DNA of 64,000 bases from Aeromonas lacus. Lineage in GTDB: Bacteria > Pseudomonadota > Gammaproteobacteria > Enterobacterales > Aeromonadaceae. The DNA lies in the NCBI RefSeq assembly GCF_000764665.1, contig NZ_JRGM01000147.1:124001-188000 (forward strand), in the 5' to 3' direction. Numbering within the stretch: the stretch's first letter is position 1; each line of letters begins with the position of its first letter. Below are positions 28,607-38,963 of the stretch, one piece after another. The translations under genes and the position numbers were made by a program. A model generated the notes under the pieces. That model saw only the letters and a list, made by a program, of their open reading frames with translations. It did no database searches and had not been told where the DNA came from.

Positions 28607-28692
28607 TGGTGCCCGGGGTCGGACTCGAACCGACACGGTTATTCACCGGCGGATTTTGAATCCGCTGCGTCTACCGATTTCGCCACCCGGGC
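28607..28692 (-). tRNA. leuX: tRNA-Leu, anticodon CAA
   Basis: 86 nucleotides including encoded CCA. The acceptor stem is GCCCGGG with CCCGGGC. The anticodon stem GCGGA/TCCGC encloses the loop TTCAAAA (anticodon CAA, reading UUG). A long variable arm (CGGTGAATAACCG) marks a class II tRNA, and the T arm contains GGTTCGAGTCC. It is transcribed from its own promoter as a single tRNA. leuX-type genes are frequent integration sites elsewhere, but no integrase, direct repeat of the 3' end or island flanks it here. Confidence 0.97.
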
Positions 28693-28703
28693 AACTGCGA
28701 GGG

Positions 28704-28731
28704 ATTATACGAATGGCTGGATGCCATGCAA
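28704..28731 (-). promoter_or_regulatory. Promoter of tRNA-Leu
   Basis: On the minus strand TTGCAT and a perfect TATAAT are 16 bases apart; TATAAT ends 11 bases before the first tRNA base. Confidence 0.85.
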
Positions 28732-28835
28732 GGTGTTTTTCGATTGAACACTCCTGTTTGTTCATTTATTCAACGCCTTGCCGACACCAGATCAGTTACA
28801 TAGAATGCCGCCATCCTTTTAATGGAATAAAAACG

Positions 28836-29369
28836 ATGGCCAAGCATAAAAAAGTCCAACAAACCCCCTCCAAGCCTGCGGCAATGCAGTACCCGTCAGC
28901 AGGTCTGCTGCGTCGCCTGGGAGCCCTCATCTACGACTATCTGGTCGTCACTTCGCTGCTCGTCATTGCCGGTTTCATCGGTATGGGAGTCGCCAAACTG
29001 CTGCTGGTCACCGGCATGGCCAGCGTGCCGGCAGGTGAAGATACTGTCTGGTTGCTGACCCGCCACCCCCTGAGCCTGATCTATACCCTGTGGCTCGCCT
29101 TCGTCATCTGCGGTTTCTACACCTGGTTCTGGACTCGCGCCGGCCAGACCATCGGCATGCGGGCCTGGCGGCTGCGCATCCAGAACGAAGATGGCAGCAA
29201 TATCCGCATCACTCAGGCGCTGATCCGGCTCGCCACCGCCGCCTTCGGCCTTGGCAATCTAATGTGCCTCTTCAACCGCAAAGAGCCGCGTGCTTTCCAG
29301 GATATCTGGGCAGAGTGCCGAGTCGTGGTATTGAGCAAACAGGAAAATCTGGAACTGCTGAACAAGTAA
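28836..29369 (+). CDS. RDD family membrane protein
   Basis: 177 residues. After a charged N-terminal tail the RDD domain starts with SAGLLRRLGALIYDYLVV, in which the Arg-Asp pattern of the family is RRLGALIYD, followed by three to four hydrophobic helices. QTIGMRAWRLRIQNEDG and FQDIWAECRVV close the domain. The function is not established; some RDD proteins act in ion transport. The ATG is chosen at 28836, the first after the tRNA; an in-frame reading frame runs through the tRNA and is not real. Confidence 0.88.
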   Translation: MAKHKKVQQTPSKPAAMQYPSAGLLRRLGALIYDYLVVTSLLVIAGFIGMGVAKLLLVTGMASVPAGEDTVWLLTRHPLSLIYTLWLAFVICGFYTWFWTRAGQTIGMRAWRLRIQNEDGSNIRITQALIRLATAAFGLGNLMCLFNRKEPRAFQDIWAECRVVVLSKQENLELLNK

Positions 29370-29387
29370 ACCTTGCTCGACAGGAAC

Positions 29388-29416
29388 GAAAAAGGGCACC
29401 GAAAGGTGCCCTTTTT
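29388..29416. terminator. Bidirectional terminator between the RDD gene and lptG
   Basis: AAAAAGGGCACC-GAAA-GGTGCCCTTTTT has T runs on both strands and lies between two convergent stop codons. Confidence 0.92.
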
Positions 29417-29430
29417 ACATTCCAGAACCG

Positions 29431-30501
29431 CTACTGTTTGCGGCCGAGGATGTAGAGCGATATGCCGCCAAAAAGCAGGCTGGGGGCAATCGCCGCCAGG
29501 ATCGGAGGAACCGAGTAGACCAGAGTAACAGGGCCAAATACCCGATCACTCACGTAGACCGCAAAGCCGGTCATGATCCCCATCAGCATCCGCGCGCCCA
29601 TGCTCACCGAGCGCAGCGGGCCAAAGATAAAAGAGGAGGCCAGCAGGATCATCGCCACCACCGAGAGGGGTGCCAGCAACTTGCGCCACATCTCCAGCTT
29701 GTAGCGGCCGGCATCTTGCTTGTTGGCATCCAGATAGCCGATGTAGTCGCGCAGGCCAGAGATCGAAAGGTTCTCCGGATCGATACTCACCACCCCAAGC
29801 TGCTTGGGCGTCAGTTCTGAGCTCCATTCCATCTGGGCATGCTGTTCGCTCTGCACCCGCGTCGGATCATCAAAGCGGGTAACCTGCACCTGTTTGAGCA
29901 GCCAGTGGTGCTGTTCAAACGTCCCCTCCTGCGCCTGAACCACATCGATCATCTTGCGCTCGGGGGTAAAGCGGTAGAGGGTAATACCGGTCAGTGCGCC
30001 ATCGTTGCGCACCCCGTTGATATTGACGAAGTTGTTGCCATCGCGAGCCCACACCCCGTAGGCAGATACAGTCAACCGCCCTTCGGAGATGGCGCCGGCA
30101 CGGATATCATCAGCCATTCGCTTGGCGACGGGGGCCACATACTCCCCCATCAGCAACACCAGGATCATCAGCGGGATCGCGGTCTTGAGCGCCGCCATCA
30201 CGATACTGATCTTGGAGCGACCAGCCGCCTGCATCACCACCAGCTCGGAGCTGGTCGCCAGCTGACCCAGACCGATCAGACCGCCCAACAGAGCAGCCAG
30301 CGGGAAGAACAGCACCGCCTCTTTCGGCATGGAGAGCAGCACATAGTAGAGGGCATTGATCATGTCGTAGTTGCCCTCACCGACCGAGCGCAGCTGCTCC
30401 ACGTACTTAATCAGGCCCGCAAGGCCAACCAACGTGATCTCACACAGCAGGATCGACATGAAGATGACCCGGCCGATATATCTGTCGAGAATGCCAAACA
30501 T
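29431..30501 (-). CDS. lptG: LPS export ABC transporter permease LptG
   Basis: 356 residues, YjgP/YjgQ family. It starts MFGILDRYIGRVIFMSILLCEITLVGL and has three N-terminal and three C-terminal membrane helices around a periplasmic beta-jellyroll. With LptF and LptB it extracts lipopolysaccharide from the inner membrane. It follows lptF after 25 bases and ends at a bidirectional terminator. Confidence 0.95.
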   Translation of the reverse strand: MFGILDRYIGRVIFMSILLCEITLVGLAGLIKYVEQLRSVGEGNYDMINALYYVLLSMPKEAVLFFPLAALLGGLIGLGQLATSSELVVMQAAGRSKISIVMAALKTAIPLMILVLLMGEYVAPVAKRMADDIRAGAISEGRLTVSAYGVWARDGNNFVNINGVRNDGALTGITLYRFTPERKMIDVVQAQEGTFEQHHWLLKQVQVTRFDDPTRVQSEQHAQMEWSSELTPKQLGVVSIDPENLSISGLRDYIGYLDANKQDAGRYKLEMWRKLLAPLSVVAMILLASSFIFGPLRSVSMGARMLMGIMTGFAVYVSDRVFGPVTLVYSVPPILAAIAPSLLFGGISLYILGRKQ

Positions 30502-30526
30502 CAGCAGAAGTTCCTATGTTGCAGCA

Positions 30527-31633
30527 TCATGCTGATTTTCTGTTGAAATAACGCCCTTTCACCCCGTTCCACCAGCTGGTGCCCTGCAGGTTGAGGGGCA
30601 AACCGATGAAAAGCAGGTAACCGAGCGGAACCAGGAACATCCCTGGCCAGTAGGGTAACCGGCCGCTGTCGATGGCCGAGCGGGCGGCACTGAGCAGCAG
30701 GAAGTAAGAGAGATAGAGCATGATGGCCGGCAACAACTTGGCATAACGGCCCTGACGGGGATTGACCCGCGCCAGCGGTACCACCAGCAGGGTCAGCACC
30801 GGAATGGAAAGCGGTAAAGAGAGGCGCCACTGCAGCTCCGCCATCATGGAGTTGTCCTGAGTGCCGAACAGTTCCATGGTCGGTTTGGCTGCCGCCTTGC
30901 GGTTGGAGCGCTCCATCTCCTGCTGGCGAATGATCAGGCCGTACTCGCGAAAATCGGAGACCTGGAACTGCTTGCCGGAGAAGTTGCCCTCGTAGCGGGA
31001 ACCATCGGTCAGGGTCAGCCACTGCAAACCGTTGGCATCAACCGTCACCACCCCTTCGGATGCCACCACCACAGAGGGAGGATTGTTCCCTTCGGGTCGC
31101 TGCAGCACGAAGATTTTGTGCAGTTTGGAGCCGTTATCATTCAAATCCTGGATGTAGGCAACCAGGCGCCCCTTGTCGAGCTCCATGAAACGGCCTGCCT
31201 GCAGGAAGGAGATCCCGGGGTCAGCCTTGAACTCGTCGATCACCTGATACTCGCGCTCCTTCGCCTGCGGGGCGATCCAGCCGGTATTGAAGGCGGCGAC
31301 AGCGGCTGTCAGCAGCGCCAGAAACATGGCATTGCGCATCACGAAACGGTGGCTGAAACCCACCGCATGCATCACCGTCATCTCGCTTTCGGCATAGAGG
31401 CGCCCGTGAGCGAACAAGATGGCCAAAAACAGGCTGATTGGCAGCATCAACAGCGCCATGTTGGGCAGGTTGAGCAGCAGCAGGGTGGAGACCAGACGTG
31501 TCGGCACCTCGCCCTCGGCAGCGTCGCCAATAATCTGGATAAATTGCTGGCTGACAAAGATAAGCAGCAACACGAATAACACTGCCAGCTGGGTTTTCAG
31601 GGTTTCCCTGAACAAATATCGGAAAACGATCAC
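30527..31633 (-). CDS. lptF: LPS export ABC transporter permease LptF
   Basis: 368 residues. I start it at GTG 31633, giving MIVFRYLFRETLKTQLAVLF, which aligns with E. coli LptF (MIIIRYLVRETLKSQ) and has GGGA six bases upstream; an ATG six bases earlier is the alternative. The six-helix plus periplasmic-domain layout of the family is visible, including RVNPRQGRYAKLLPAIMLYL near the C-terminus. It is the first gene of lptFG, divergent from pepA with about 180 bases between the starts, the conserved arrangement. Confidence 0.94.
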   Translation of the reverse strand: MIVFRYLFRETLKTQLAVLFVLLLIFVSQQFIQIIGDAAEGEVPTRLVSTLLLLNLPNMALLMLPISLFLAILFAHGRLYAESEMTVMHAVGFSHRFVMRNAMFLALLTAAVAAFNTGWIAPQAKEREYQVIDEFKADPGISFLQAGRFMELDKGRLVAYIQDLNDNGSKLHKIFVLQRPEGNNPPSVVVASEGVVTVDANGLQWLTLTDGSRYEGNFSGKQFQVSDFREYGLIIRQQEMERSNRKAAAKPTMELFGTQDNSMMAELQWRLSLPLSIPVLTLLVVPLARVNPRQGRYAKLLPAIMLYLSYFLLLSAARSAIDSGRLPYWPGMFLVPLGYLLFIGLPLNLQGTSWWNGVKGRYFNRKSA

Positions 31634-31811
31634 AGTCATTCCCAAGTAAACTTGTGTTTTTAGTCGAATGCCTGAAAAATAGGGCCGTATATTGGATTTT
31701 TACCAGTTTAAACTGCGGAGCCAGTGGCTGTTCGCTCCGCCTCTGATACCCCAACAAGCACCGCATTATTCAATAAAAGGTGCCTTTTGTCTTTAGGATG
31801 TAGGAGATTCC

Positions 31812-33320
31812 ATGGAGTTCAGTGTAAAGAGTGGCAGTCCAGAGAAGCAACGGAGCGCCTGCGTCGTAGTCGGCGTATTTGAGCCTCGTCGCCTCTCTCC
31901 GGTTGCCGAACAACTGGACAAGATCAGCGATGGCTATATCAGTTCGCTGCTGCGCCGTGGCGACCTGGAAGGGAAACCAGGCCAGATGCTGCTGCTGCAT
32001 CAAGTACCGGGCGTGCTCAGCGAGCGCGTACTGCTGGTCGGATGCGGCAAGGAGCGGGAACTCGACGAACGCCAGTACAAGCAGATCATCAACAAGACCA
32101 TCACCACCCTGAACGAAACCGGCTCCATGGAAGCGGTCTGCTTCCTGACCGAGCTGCACGTCAAGGGTCGGGATACCTATTGGAAGGTGCGCCAGGCGGT
32201 AGAAACCACCAAGGCGGGCCTCTACAGCTTTGATCAGTTCAAGACCAACAAGGCCGAGCCACGTCGCCCGCTGCGCAAGCTGGTATTCAACGTGCCGACG
32301 CGTCGGGAACTGACCATTGGTGAAAAAGCCATCGCTCACGGTCTGGCCGTGGCCAAGGGTGTGCGGGTCTGCCGCGACGTGGCGAACATGCCGCCCAACG
32401 TCTGCAATCCGGCCTATCTCGCCTCCCAGGCCCGTCGTCTGGCCGATGCCTACGACAACATCACCACCAAGGTGGTGGGTGAGCAGGAGATGGCCGAGCT
32501 TGGCATGAACTCCTATCTGGCGGTGGCCCGCGGCTCCGACAACGAAGCCATGATGGCCATCATCGAATACAAGGGTCATCCGGATGCCAAGCCCATCGTG
32601 CTGGTCGGCAAGGGGCTGACCTTCGACTCCGGCGGCATCTCCATCAAGCCGGCCGACGGCATGGACGAGATGAAGTACGACATGGGTGGCGCCGCCTCCG
32701 TGCTCGGTACCATGCATGCGCTGGCGCTGCTGCAGTTGCCGATCAACGTGGTCGGCGTGCTGGCAGGCTGCGAGAACATGCCGGGTGGCAACGCCTATCG
32801 TCCGGGTGACATCCTCACCTCCATGTCCGGCCAGACCATCGAAGTGCTCAACACCGATGCGGAAGGCCGTCTGGTACTGTGCGATGCCCTCACCTATGTG
32901 GATCGCTTCGAGCCGGATACCGTGATCGACGTGGCGACCCTGACCGGCGCCTGCGTCATCGCGCTGGGTCACCACACCTCGGGTCTGCTGGCCAACCACA
33001 ACCCGCTGGCCCATGAGCTGCTCAACGCCTCCGAACAGGCGGGTGATCGCGCCTGGCGTCTGCCGCTGTTTGACGAGTATCAGGAGCAGATCGACAGCCC
33101 GTTTGCCGACATGGCCAACATCGGCGGTCGTCCGGCCGGTACCATCACCGCGGCCGCCTTCCTGTCACGCTTCACCAAGAAGTACAACTGGGCCCACCTG
33201 GATATCGCCGGGACCGCCTGGAAGAGTGGCAAGGACAAAGGCTCCACCGGTCGTCCGGTGCCACTGCTGACCCAGTTCCTGCTGAACCGGGCTGGCGTGG
33301 ATATCGAAGAGAAAGAGTAA
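31812..33320 (+). CDS. pepA: Leucyl aminopeptidase PepA
   Basis: 502 residues, M17 family. The metal-binding and catalytic blocks are [25 protein letters not shown] and the signature [10 protein letters not shown]. The C-terminal catalytic domain is complete. PepA releases N-terminal residues; in E. coli it also binds DNA, helping Xer recombination at plasmid cer sites and repressing carAB. It diverges from lptF and is followed by a hairpin with a weak T tract, then holC. Confidence 0.97.
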   Translation: MEFSVKSGSPEKQRSACVVVGVFEPRRLSPVAEQLDKISDGYISSLLRRGDLEGKPGQMLLLHQVPGVLSERVLLVGCGKERELDERQYKQIINKTITTLNETGSMEAVCFLTELHVKGRDTYWKVRQAVETTKAGLYSFDQFKTNKAEPRRPLRKLVFNVPTRRELTIGEKAIAHGLAVAKGVRVCRDVANMPPNVCNPAYLASQARRLADAYDNITTKVVGEQEMAELGMNSYLAVARGSDNEAMMAIIEYKGHPDAKPIVLVGKGLTFDSGGISIKPADGMDEMKYDMGGAASVLGTMHALALLQLPINVVGVLAGCENMPGGNAYRPGDILTSMSGQTIEVLNTDAEGRLVLCDALTYVDRFEPDTVIDVATLTGACVIALGHHTSGLLANHNPLAHELLNASEQAGDRAWRLPLFDEYQEQIDSPFADMANIGGRPAGTITAAAFLSRFTKKYNWAHLDIAGTAWKSGKDKGSTGRPVPLLTQFLLNRAGVDIEEKE

Positions 33321-33374
33321 CTCTCCGACCCCTGCCGATGGCTGCATCGGAAGGGTTGGCGTTACCCTGAACCA

Positions 33375-33400
33375 CAAGGAAGAGGCCCGCCTCTTCCTTG
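33375..33400 (+). terminator. Probable terminator after pepA
   Basis: CAAGGAAGAGG-CCCG-CCTCTTCCTTG forms an 11-bp stem, but the following T tract is short (TTTCATTCTT), so termination may be partial. Confidence 0.65.
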
Positions 33401-33495
33401 TTTCATTCTTGAATCAGTGAGTTGCGAGTGGGGAAACACCCCGCAAGCCTCATGAGGCGGTCAACAGTCCGTCACCGCAAAACGGGATCAACCTG

Positions 33496-33951
33496 ATGAG
33501 CCAAGTGACCTTTTACCTGATGAGCGAACAGGATGACGCGCAGGCCTCTGCGGTCGAGCGACTGGCCTGCACTCTGGCTGCCGAGTCGTGGGGCGCGGGC
33601 CATATCTACCTGTTGTGCGATGATGAAGCGCAAGCCCTGCGTCTGGACGAGCTGTTGTGGCAACTGCCGCCGGAGCGCTTCGTGCCGCACCAGCTGCAAG
33701 GCGAAAGCGGCATGGCCCCGGTGGAGATCGGCTATCAGCCACCGAAACGGCGCTACGCCCGCCTCATCAATCTGGCCACAGCGACACCTTTGTTTGCAGG
33801 ACACTTCGCTCAAGTGGTAGATTTTGTCCCCACTGATGAAACACAAAAGCAGCAAGCCCGCGAGCGCTACAAGCACTATCGCCAGGCAGGCCATGCCCTC
33901 GAGATGAGGGATCAGCCCGTCCTTGCCGCACCGGATCCGGCGCAGCCCTGA
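33496..33951 (+). CDS. holC: DNA polymerase III chi subunit
   Basis: 151 residues. The start MSQVTFYLM and the blocks [39 protein letters not shown] and [11 protein letters not shown] match HolC. Chi links the clamp loader to single-strand binding protein. It sits in the conserved pepA-holC-valS order, 65 bases before the valS start, and is probably cotranscribed with valS. Confidence 0.95.
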   Translation: MSQVTFYLMSEQDDAQASAVERLACTLAAESWGAGHIYLLCDDEAQALRLDELLWQLPPERFVPHQLQGESGMAPVEIGYQPPKRRYARLINLATATPLFAGHFAQVVDFVPTDETQKQQARERYKHYRQAGHALEMRDQPVLAAPDPAQP

Positions 33952-34016
33952 CTGTGCCGCCTGTGATCCACGACGAATCAACACCAGACTCCATCCATCC
34001 AGATTACGGCGAGACC

Positions 34017-36869
34017 ATGGAAAAGACTTTTAATCACAACGCCATCGAACAGGCGCTCTATCAGCACTGGGAAGCCCAGGGTTACTTCAAGCCCCACGGC
34101 GACACCAGCAAAGACTCCTTCTGCATCATGATCCCGCCGCCGAACGTCACCGGCAGCCTGCACATGGGTCACGCCTTCCAGCAAACCCTGATGGATACCC
34201 TGATCCGCTACAACCGCATGCAGGGCAAGAACACCCTGTGGCAGGCAGGTACCGACCACGCCGGTATCGCCACCCAGATGGTGGTTGAGCGCAAGATCGC
34301 GGCAGAAGAGGGCAAGACTCGCCACGATTACGGCCGTGATGCCTTCATCGACAAGATTTGGCAGTGGAAGGAAGAGTCCGGTGGCACCATCACCCGCCAG
34401 ATGCGCCGTCTGGGCGACTCCGTGGATTGGGAGCGCGAGCGCTTCACCATGGATGAGGGTCTCTCCGCCGCCGTGCAGGAAGTGTTTGTCCGTCTTTACG
34501 AAGATGGCCTGATGTACCGCGGCAAGCGTCTGGTGAACTGGGATCCGAAACTCAACACCGCCATCTCAGATCTGGAAGTGGAGAACCGCGAAATCAAGGG
34601 TCACATGTGGCACCTGCGTTATCCGCTGGCCAATGGAGCCAAGACCGCCGAAGGCAAGGATTACCTGATCGTCGCCACCACCCGTCCGGAGACCATGCTG
34701 GGTGATACCGCCGTGGCAGTGAACCCGGAAGATCCGCGCTACAAGGCGCTGATCGGCCAGCACATCCTGCTGCCGCTGGTGAACCGTCTGATCCCCATCG
34801 TTGCCGACGAACACGCCGACATGGAGAAAGGCACCGGTTGCGTGAAGATCACCCCGGCCCACGACTTCAACGATAACGAAGTGGGCAAGCGCCACAGCCT
34901 GCCGATGATCAACATCTTCACTCTGGACGCCCATGTGCGTGCCGAGGCCGAAGTGGTCGACACCAACGGCAACCCCTGCAACGCCTACGATGCCGCCCTG
35001 CCGGCCGAGTTCGCCGGTCTGGAGCGCTTCGCTGCCCGTAAAGCGATTCTGGCCAAGCTGGAAGAGCTGGGTCTGCTGGACGAGATCAAGGATCACGTAC
35101 TGCAACAGCCTTACGGCGATCGCGGTGGCGTGCCCATCGAGCCGATGCTGACCGACCAGTGGTACGTGCGCGTGGCGCCCATGGCCAAGACCGCCATCGA
35201 GGCGGTGGAAGATGGCCGCATCCAGTTCGTGCCGAAACAGTACGAAAACATGTATTTCTCCTGGATGCGCGACATTCAGGACTGGTGCGTCTCCCGTCAG
35301 CTGTGGTGGGGTCACCGCATCCCGGCATGGTATGACGACGCCGGCAATGTCTACGTGGGCCGTGACGAGGCGGAAGTGCGTGCCAAGCACAGCATCCCGT
35401 CTGTGACCACCCTGCGTCAGGACGAAGACGTGCTCGACACCTGGTTCAGCTCCGCCCTGTGGACCTTCTCCACCCTGGGCTGGCCGAACAACACCGAAGC
35501 GCTCAAGACCTTCCACCCGACCGACGTGCTGATGAGCGGTTTCGACATCATCTTCTTCTGGATTGCCCGGATGATCATGATGACCATGCACTTCATCAAG
35601 GACGAAAACGGCCAGCCGCAAGTCCCGTTCAAGACCGTCTACATCACTGGTCTGATCCGTGACGAAGAAGGCCAGAAGATGTCCAAGTCCAAGGGCAACG
35701 TGCTGGACCCCCTCGACATGATCGACGGTATCTCGCTGGAAGATCTGCTGGAGAAGCGCACCGGCAACATGATGCAACCGCAGATGGCCGAGAAGATCGC
35801 CAAGCGTACCGCCAAGCAGTTCCCGGAAGGGATCGATGCCCACGGCACCGACGCCCTGCGCTTCACTCTGGCAGCGCTGGCCTCTACCGGTCGTGACATC
35901 AACTGGGACATGAAGCGCCTGGATGGCTACAACAACTTCTGCAACAAGTTGTGGAACGCCTCCCGCTATGTGCTGATGAACACCGAAGATCAGGATTGTG
36001 GCTTCAACGGCGGCGAGATGCAGTTCAGTCTGGCGGATCGCTGGATCCAGTCCCAGCTGCAAGTGGCCATCCGTGACTTCCGTACCGCCCTCGATACCTA
36101 CCGCTTCGACATCGCCGCTGGCGTGCTGTACGAGTTTATCTGGAACCAGTTCTGTGACTGGTATCTGGAGCTGACCAAGCCGGTACTGACCAAGGGTTCC
36201 GAGGCCGAGCAGCGCGCTGCCCGCCATACCCTGGTGACCGTGCTGGAAACCCTGCTGCGTCTGGCACACCCGATCATCCCGTTCATCACCGAGACCATCT
36301 GGAAATCGGTGGCTCCGCTGGCTGGCGTACACGCCGACACCATCATGATTCAGGCCTTCCCGGAGTTCGACGCCGCCAAGGTGGACGAAGCCGCGATGGC
36401 GGATCAGGAGTGGGTGAAGGAGTTTATCGTCAGCATCCGCAACATCCGCGCCGAGATGAACGTGGCACCGAGCGTGCCCCTCAACGTGCTGCTCCAGTGC
36501 GATGCCAAGGATGCCCAGCGCGCCGCTGACAACGAGGCCTTCCTCAAGTCGCTGGCCCGTCTGGAATCCATCCGCGTACTTAGCGAAGGTGAAGTGGCGC
36601 CCCTGTCAGTGAAAAAGCTGATCGGTGCGACCGAGCTGATGATCCCGATGGCCGGTCTCATCGACAAGGATGCCGAACTGGCCCGTCTGGCCAAAGAGGT
36701 TGCCCGTCTGGTCGGCGAGTGTGGTCGCATCGAAGGCAAGCTCGGCAACGAAGCCTTCGTCGCCAAGGCGCCGGAAGCGGTCATCGCCAAAGAGCGCGAG
36801 AAGCTGGAAGATTACCGTCTCCAGCTGACCAAGCTGGAAGCCCAGCAGGCCGAAATCGCCGCGCTGTAA
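34017..36869 (+). CDS. valS: Valyl-tRNA synthetase
   Basis: 950 residues, class I synthetase. The HIGH motif appears as GSLHMGHAF and the KMSKS loop is [10 protein letters not shown]. The editing (CP1) domain includes [22 protein letters not shown]. The C-terminal coiled-coil arm is complete (from about residue 880). I choose the ATG at 34017 ([19 protein letters not shown]) as in homologues; a 21-codon in-frame extension starts right after holC and looks spurious. A bidirectional-looking terminator follows. Confidence 0.97.
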   Translation: MEKTFNHNAIEQALYQHWEAQGYFKPHGDTSKDSFCIMIPPPNVTGSLHMGHAFQQTLMDTLIRYNRMQGKNTLWQAGTDHAGIATQMVVERKIAAEEGKTRHDYGRDAFIDKIWQWKEESGGTITRQMRRLGDSVDWERERFTMDEGLSAAVQEVFVRLYEDGLMYRGKRLVNWDPKLNTAISDLEVENREIKGHMWHLRYPLANGAKTAEGKDYLIVATTRPETMLGDTAVAVNPEDPRYKALIGQHILLPLVNRLIPIVADEHADMEKGTGCVKITPAHDFNDNEVGKRHSLPMINIFTLDAHVRAEAEVVDTNGNPCNAYDAALPAEFAGLERFAARKAILAKLEELGLLDEIKDHVLQQPYGDRGGVPIEPMLTDQWYVRVAPMAKTAIEAVEDGRIQFVPKQYENMYFSWMRDIQDWCVSRQLWWGHRIPAWYDDAGNVYVGRDEAEVRAKHSIPSVTTLRQDEDVLDTWFSSALWTFSTLGWPNNTEALKTFHPTDVLMSGFDIIFFWIARMIMMTMHFIKDENGQPQVPFKTVYITGLIRDEEGQKMSKSKGNVLDPLDMIDGISLEDLLEKRTGNMMQPQMAEKIAKRTAKQFPEGIDAHGTDALRFTLAALASTGRDINWDMKRLDGYNNFCNKLWNASRYVLMNTEDQDCGFNGGEMQFSLADRWIQSQLQVAIRDFRTALDTYRFDIAAGVLYEFIWNQFCDWYLELTKPVLTKGSEAEQRAARHTLVTVLETLLRLAHPIIPFITETIWKSVAPLAGVHADTIMIQAFPEFDAAKVDEAAMADQEWVKEFIVSIRNIRAEMNVAPSVPLNVLLQCDAKDAQRAADNEAFLKSLARLESIRVLSEGEVAPLSVKKLIGATELMIPMAGLIDKDAELARLAKEVARLVGECGRIEGKLGNEAFVAKAPEAVIAKEREKLEDYRLQLTKLEAQQAEIAAL

Positions 36870-36891
36870 GCACCGCCCCAACCGATACAAC

Positions 36892-36918
36892 AAAGCCCCC
36901 CTGCCAAGGGGGCTTTTT
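36892..36918. terminator. Terminator between valS and the CaCA antiporter gene
   Basis: AAAGCCCCC and GGGGGCTTTTT pair around CTGCCAA. The T run serves valS; the other strand has a shorter T run. Confidence 0.88.
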
Positions 36919-36937
36919 CATATCCGCGCTTTCCGCT

Positions 36938-37924
36938 TCAGCTCACCAGCAGCCAGCCGCAAAAACCGAGATAGAGCAGACCGACCAGCGCCAGCCGTCC
37001 GGCGGTCATGGTTCCCTTTCTGAACCCCCACCAGAGCAACCCCACCGCCAGCAACGTCACCAGCGAGGAGGCCATCATGGCGCCATCCAGCAACCAGGGG
37101 GTAAAGAGCAAGCAGAACGCCTTGGGGATAGTGCCCTGGATCATCATGGCCCCGGAGATATTGGCCAGCGCCAGCCGGTTCTTGCCCTGCCGCACCCAGA
37201 TCAGCACGTTCATCAGCTCCGGCATCTCGGTCGCCACCGGACTCAACAGCAGGGCCGCCAGCACCGGCGAGAGGCCAAACAGCTCGCCCATGCTCTCCAG
37301 CTGATGGACAAACAGCTGGGCCGCCAGCGCCACCACCACCAACGCAGCCAGCGTCTGCAGCAACACCTTGCCAAGAGGCGGGATCCCGGCATTTGGAGCC
37401 AGCTTGAGGGGCTCCGGCAATTCGACTTCGTGGCTGTCAGCCTGTTTCAGCTCGCGCCTTACATAGACGAGGTAGACCAGCAGGAAGAGCGGGGCCAGCC
37501 AGCTCTTGCCGGTGAAAGCGACCAGCCCCAGCGCGGTTGCCACCAGAAAGATGCCGATAAACCAGCGCTGATCCCGGCCAATCTCGCGCTGCACCTCGCC
37601 ATCGATGGCCCGTTCGGTACGCCCCATGCAAAGCAGCAGGGTGAGGCCAACCGCCGCATAGCCGATGGTCGCCAGCACCAGCGGCCCGCCAAGGGCGGCA
37701 CCGATGCCGATCTCTTGCTGGGCGGTCGTGTTGCCCATCAACAGGGCGGTGAGGGTGACAATGCACTCGGGCAGCGCCGTACCCAGTGCCGCCAGCAGGG
37801 AACCGGTGGCGCTTTGCGAGAGTTTGAAGTGGTGGCCGGTCCACTCGATGCCGTTGACGAAGTATTCGCAAGCAAGGTAGATGGTGACCGCAGAGACGAG
37901 AAATAACAGCAGGGTAATCAACAT
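36938..37924 (-). CDS. Sodium/calcium exchanger family (CaCA) membrane protein
   Basis: 328 residues with about ten helices in two inverted repeats. Each repeat has its alpha motif: GSLLAALGTALPECIVTLTA in the first and SPVATEMPELMNVLIWVRQG in the second, both with the Glu residues that bind calcium. The family exchanges Ca2+ for Na+ or H+ across the inner membrane. The ATG at 37924 begins the first helix; it has a weak ribosome site (GGCGG), and a start 22 codons upstream is possible. It is convergent with valS and transcribed alone. Confidence 0.88.
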   Translation of the reverse strand: MLITLLLFLVSAVTIYLACEYFVNGIEWTGHHFKLSQSATGSLLAALGTALPECIVTLTALLMGNTTAQQEIGIGAALGGPLVLATIGYAAVGLTLLLCMGRTERAIDGEVQREIGRDQRWFIGIFLVATALGLVAFTGKSWLAPLFLLVYLVYVRRELKQADSHEVELPEPLKLAPNAGIPPLGKVLLQTLAALVVVALAAQLFVHQLESMGELFGLSPVLAALLLSPVATEMPELMNVLIWVRQGKNRLALANISGAMMIQGTIPKAFCLLFTPWLLDGAMMASSLVTLLAVGLLWWGFRKGTMTAGRLALVGLLYLGFCGWLLVS

Positions 37925-38290
37925 AATAGATACCGCCAGGCGAGCAGAATAACCGATGGACCCGACATGGCTCGCCCGGCTGGCGTGCATATCGAGGCCA
38001 AAGGTCTTGCAGAGCGATAGTGCCTATCGCCGCCCATGCCATGGATACGAGGATCCAAGAGTGTTGACATGGGCCCGGCCCGGAATGCGGGCGGGTTGCT
38101 ACTCCCCAATGACTGAGGGGACGTTTTACCAACTCGACCGCCGCCTCACAAGACAAATTAATGATAACTCATTCAATAATTTGTAAGGGAATGTAACCTC
38201 GCCAGCCCCCCTCCCCGCCGTCATTGCGCTGTTGGCACACCGATTGCTGTAGGTAGTTCACTATCCACAACAGTTTGGGAAGGATGAACA
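37925..38290. other. Intergenic region between divergent genes
   Basis: About 365 bases between the CaCA gene and the SieB-family gene. A TTGACA is present near 38064 on the plus strand without a convincing -10. From 38140 to 38190 the sequence is AT-rich. No gene with a ribosome site is seen. Confidence 0.4.
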
Positions 38291-38878
38291 ATGAAACGGT
38301 GGATCCAACATTTCTATCAACTGAACCGCCTCAACTGGATGATGGTCTGGTTGTTGCTCTGTTGCAGCATCATTTTGCTGTTTCCGGCCGGACTGATGAA
38401 GGGTGCCGTCAGCCAGTGGGCCACGACCCACGCGGCCTGGCTGGGAGTCGGTATGCTGATCGCCATCTCCTACTTCTGCAGTCAGGGCTTCCTGATCGCC
38501 TGGGAGTGGGCCTGTGACGAGTGGCAAGCACGCCGCCAGCAGGATCAATTGGCCCAGATGATCAGCTTCCTCGATTTCAACGAGAAGGCAGTGCTGCGCG
38601 AGTTCGTGCTGCAGCGCAAAAGCGTCATAAACCTGCCGATCACCGAGCCCGCCGTCAAAAACCTGATGGATGCCGGCGTCCTCACTTACGCCTACGGCAA
38701 ACCGACGCGCGAGAAAGAGGACGAGAACCAGATCCGCGCCCTGATGATTGCCCTGCCCGCCAGACCGCTGCTCACCTACAAGGTGCTGGGGCTGTCGCGT
38801 GGCAAGATGAGCGACGAACAGGTGGAGCAGATCATGAACGCCCGACCCAAGTTCGCCCAGAAGGGGTTCCAGCGCTAA
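38291..38878 (+). CDS. Superinfection-exclusion B (SieB)-family membrane protein
   Basis: 195 residues. Two N-terminal helices (about residues 17-37 and 50-70) are followed by a cytoplasmic domain with QDQLAQMISFLDFNEKAVLREFVLQRKSVINLP and VKNLMDAGVLTYAYG, which look like a winged-helix-like region. The layout fits the SieB family named from phages lambda and P22, where SieB aborts infection by heterologous phages. Chromosomal homologues of unknown role also exist. GGAAGG seven bases before the ATG gives a strong start. No phage gene flanks it; a 16-bp inverted repeat follows. Confidence 0.72.
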   Translation: MKRWIQHFYQLNRLNWMMVWLLLCCSIILLFPAGLMKGAVSQWATTHAAWLGVGMLIAISYFCSQGFLIAWEWACDEWQARRQQDQLAQMISFLDFNEKAVLREFVLQRKSVINLPITEPAVKNLMDAGVLTYAYGKPTREKEDENQIRALMIALPARPLLTYKVLGLSRGKMSDEQVEQIMNARPKFAQKGFQR

Positions 38879-38896
38879 GTGCTACCCCAACCGCCA

Positions 38897-38935
38897 GATA
38901 CACAAGAGCCGGGCAGTGTCCGGCTCTTGTGTATC
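38897..38935. terminator. Perfect 16-bp inverted repeat between convergent genes
   Basis: GATACACAAGAGCCGG and its exact complement are separated by 7 bases. There is no T run. It lies between the stops of the SieB-family gene and the AraC-type gene and probably acts as a terminator or RNA end protector for both. Confidence 0.65.
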
Positions 38936-38963
38936 TGCACAAACCCGTTTTGCTCTCTCGCCC

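Noticed and set aside
28607-28692. tRNA-Leu as an integration site of a genomic island
   Set aside because: No integrase, no direct repeat of the tRNA 3' end and no change to phage-like genes is seen on either side; neighbours are core-type genes.
33954-34016. Longer valS start just after holC
   Set aside because: The 21 extra residues are not part of ValS proteins, and the internal ATG at 34017 matches the family N-terminus.
34566-36332. A 588-codon minus-strand frame inside valS
   Set aside because: valS is intact with HIGH and KMSKS motifs; the opposite frame is low-complexity His/Gly/Gln-rich and has no start context.
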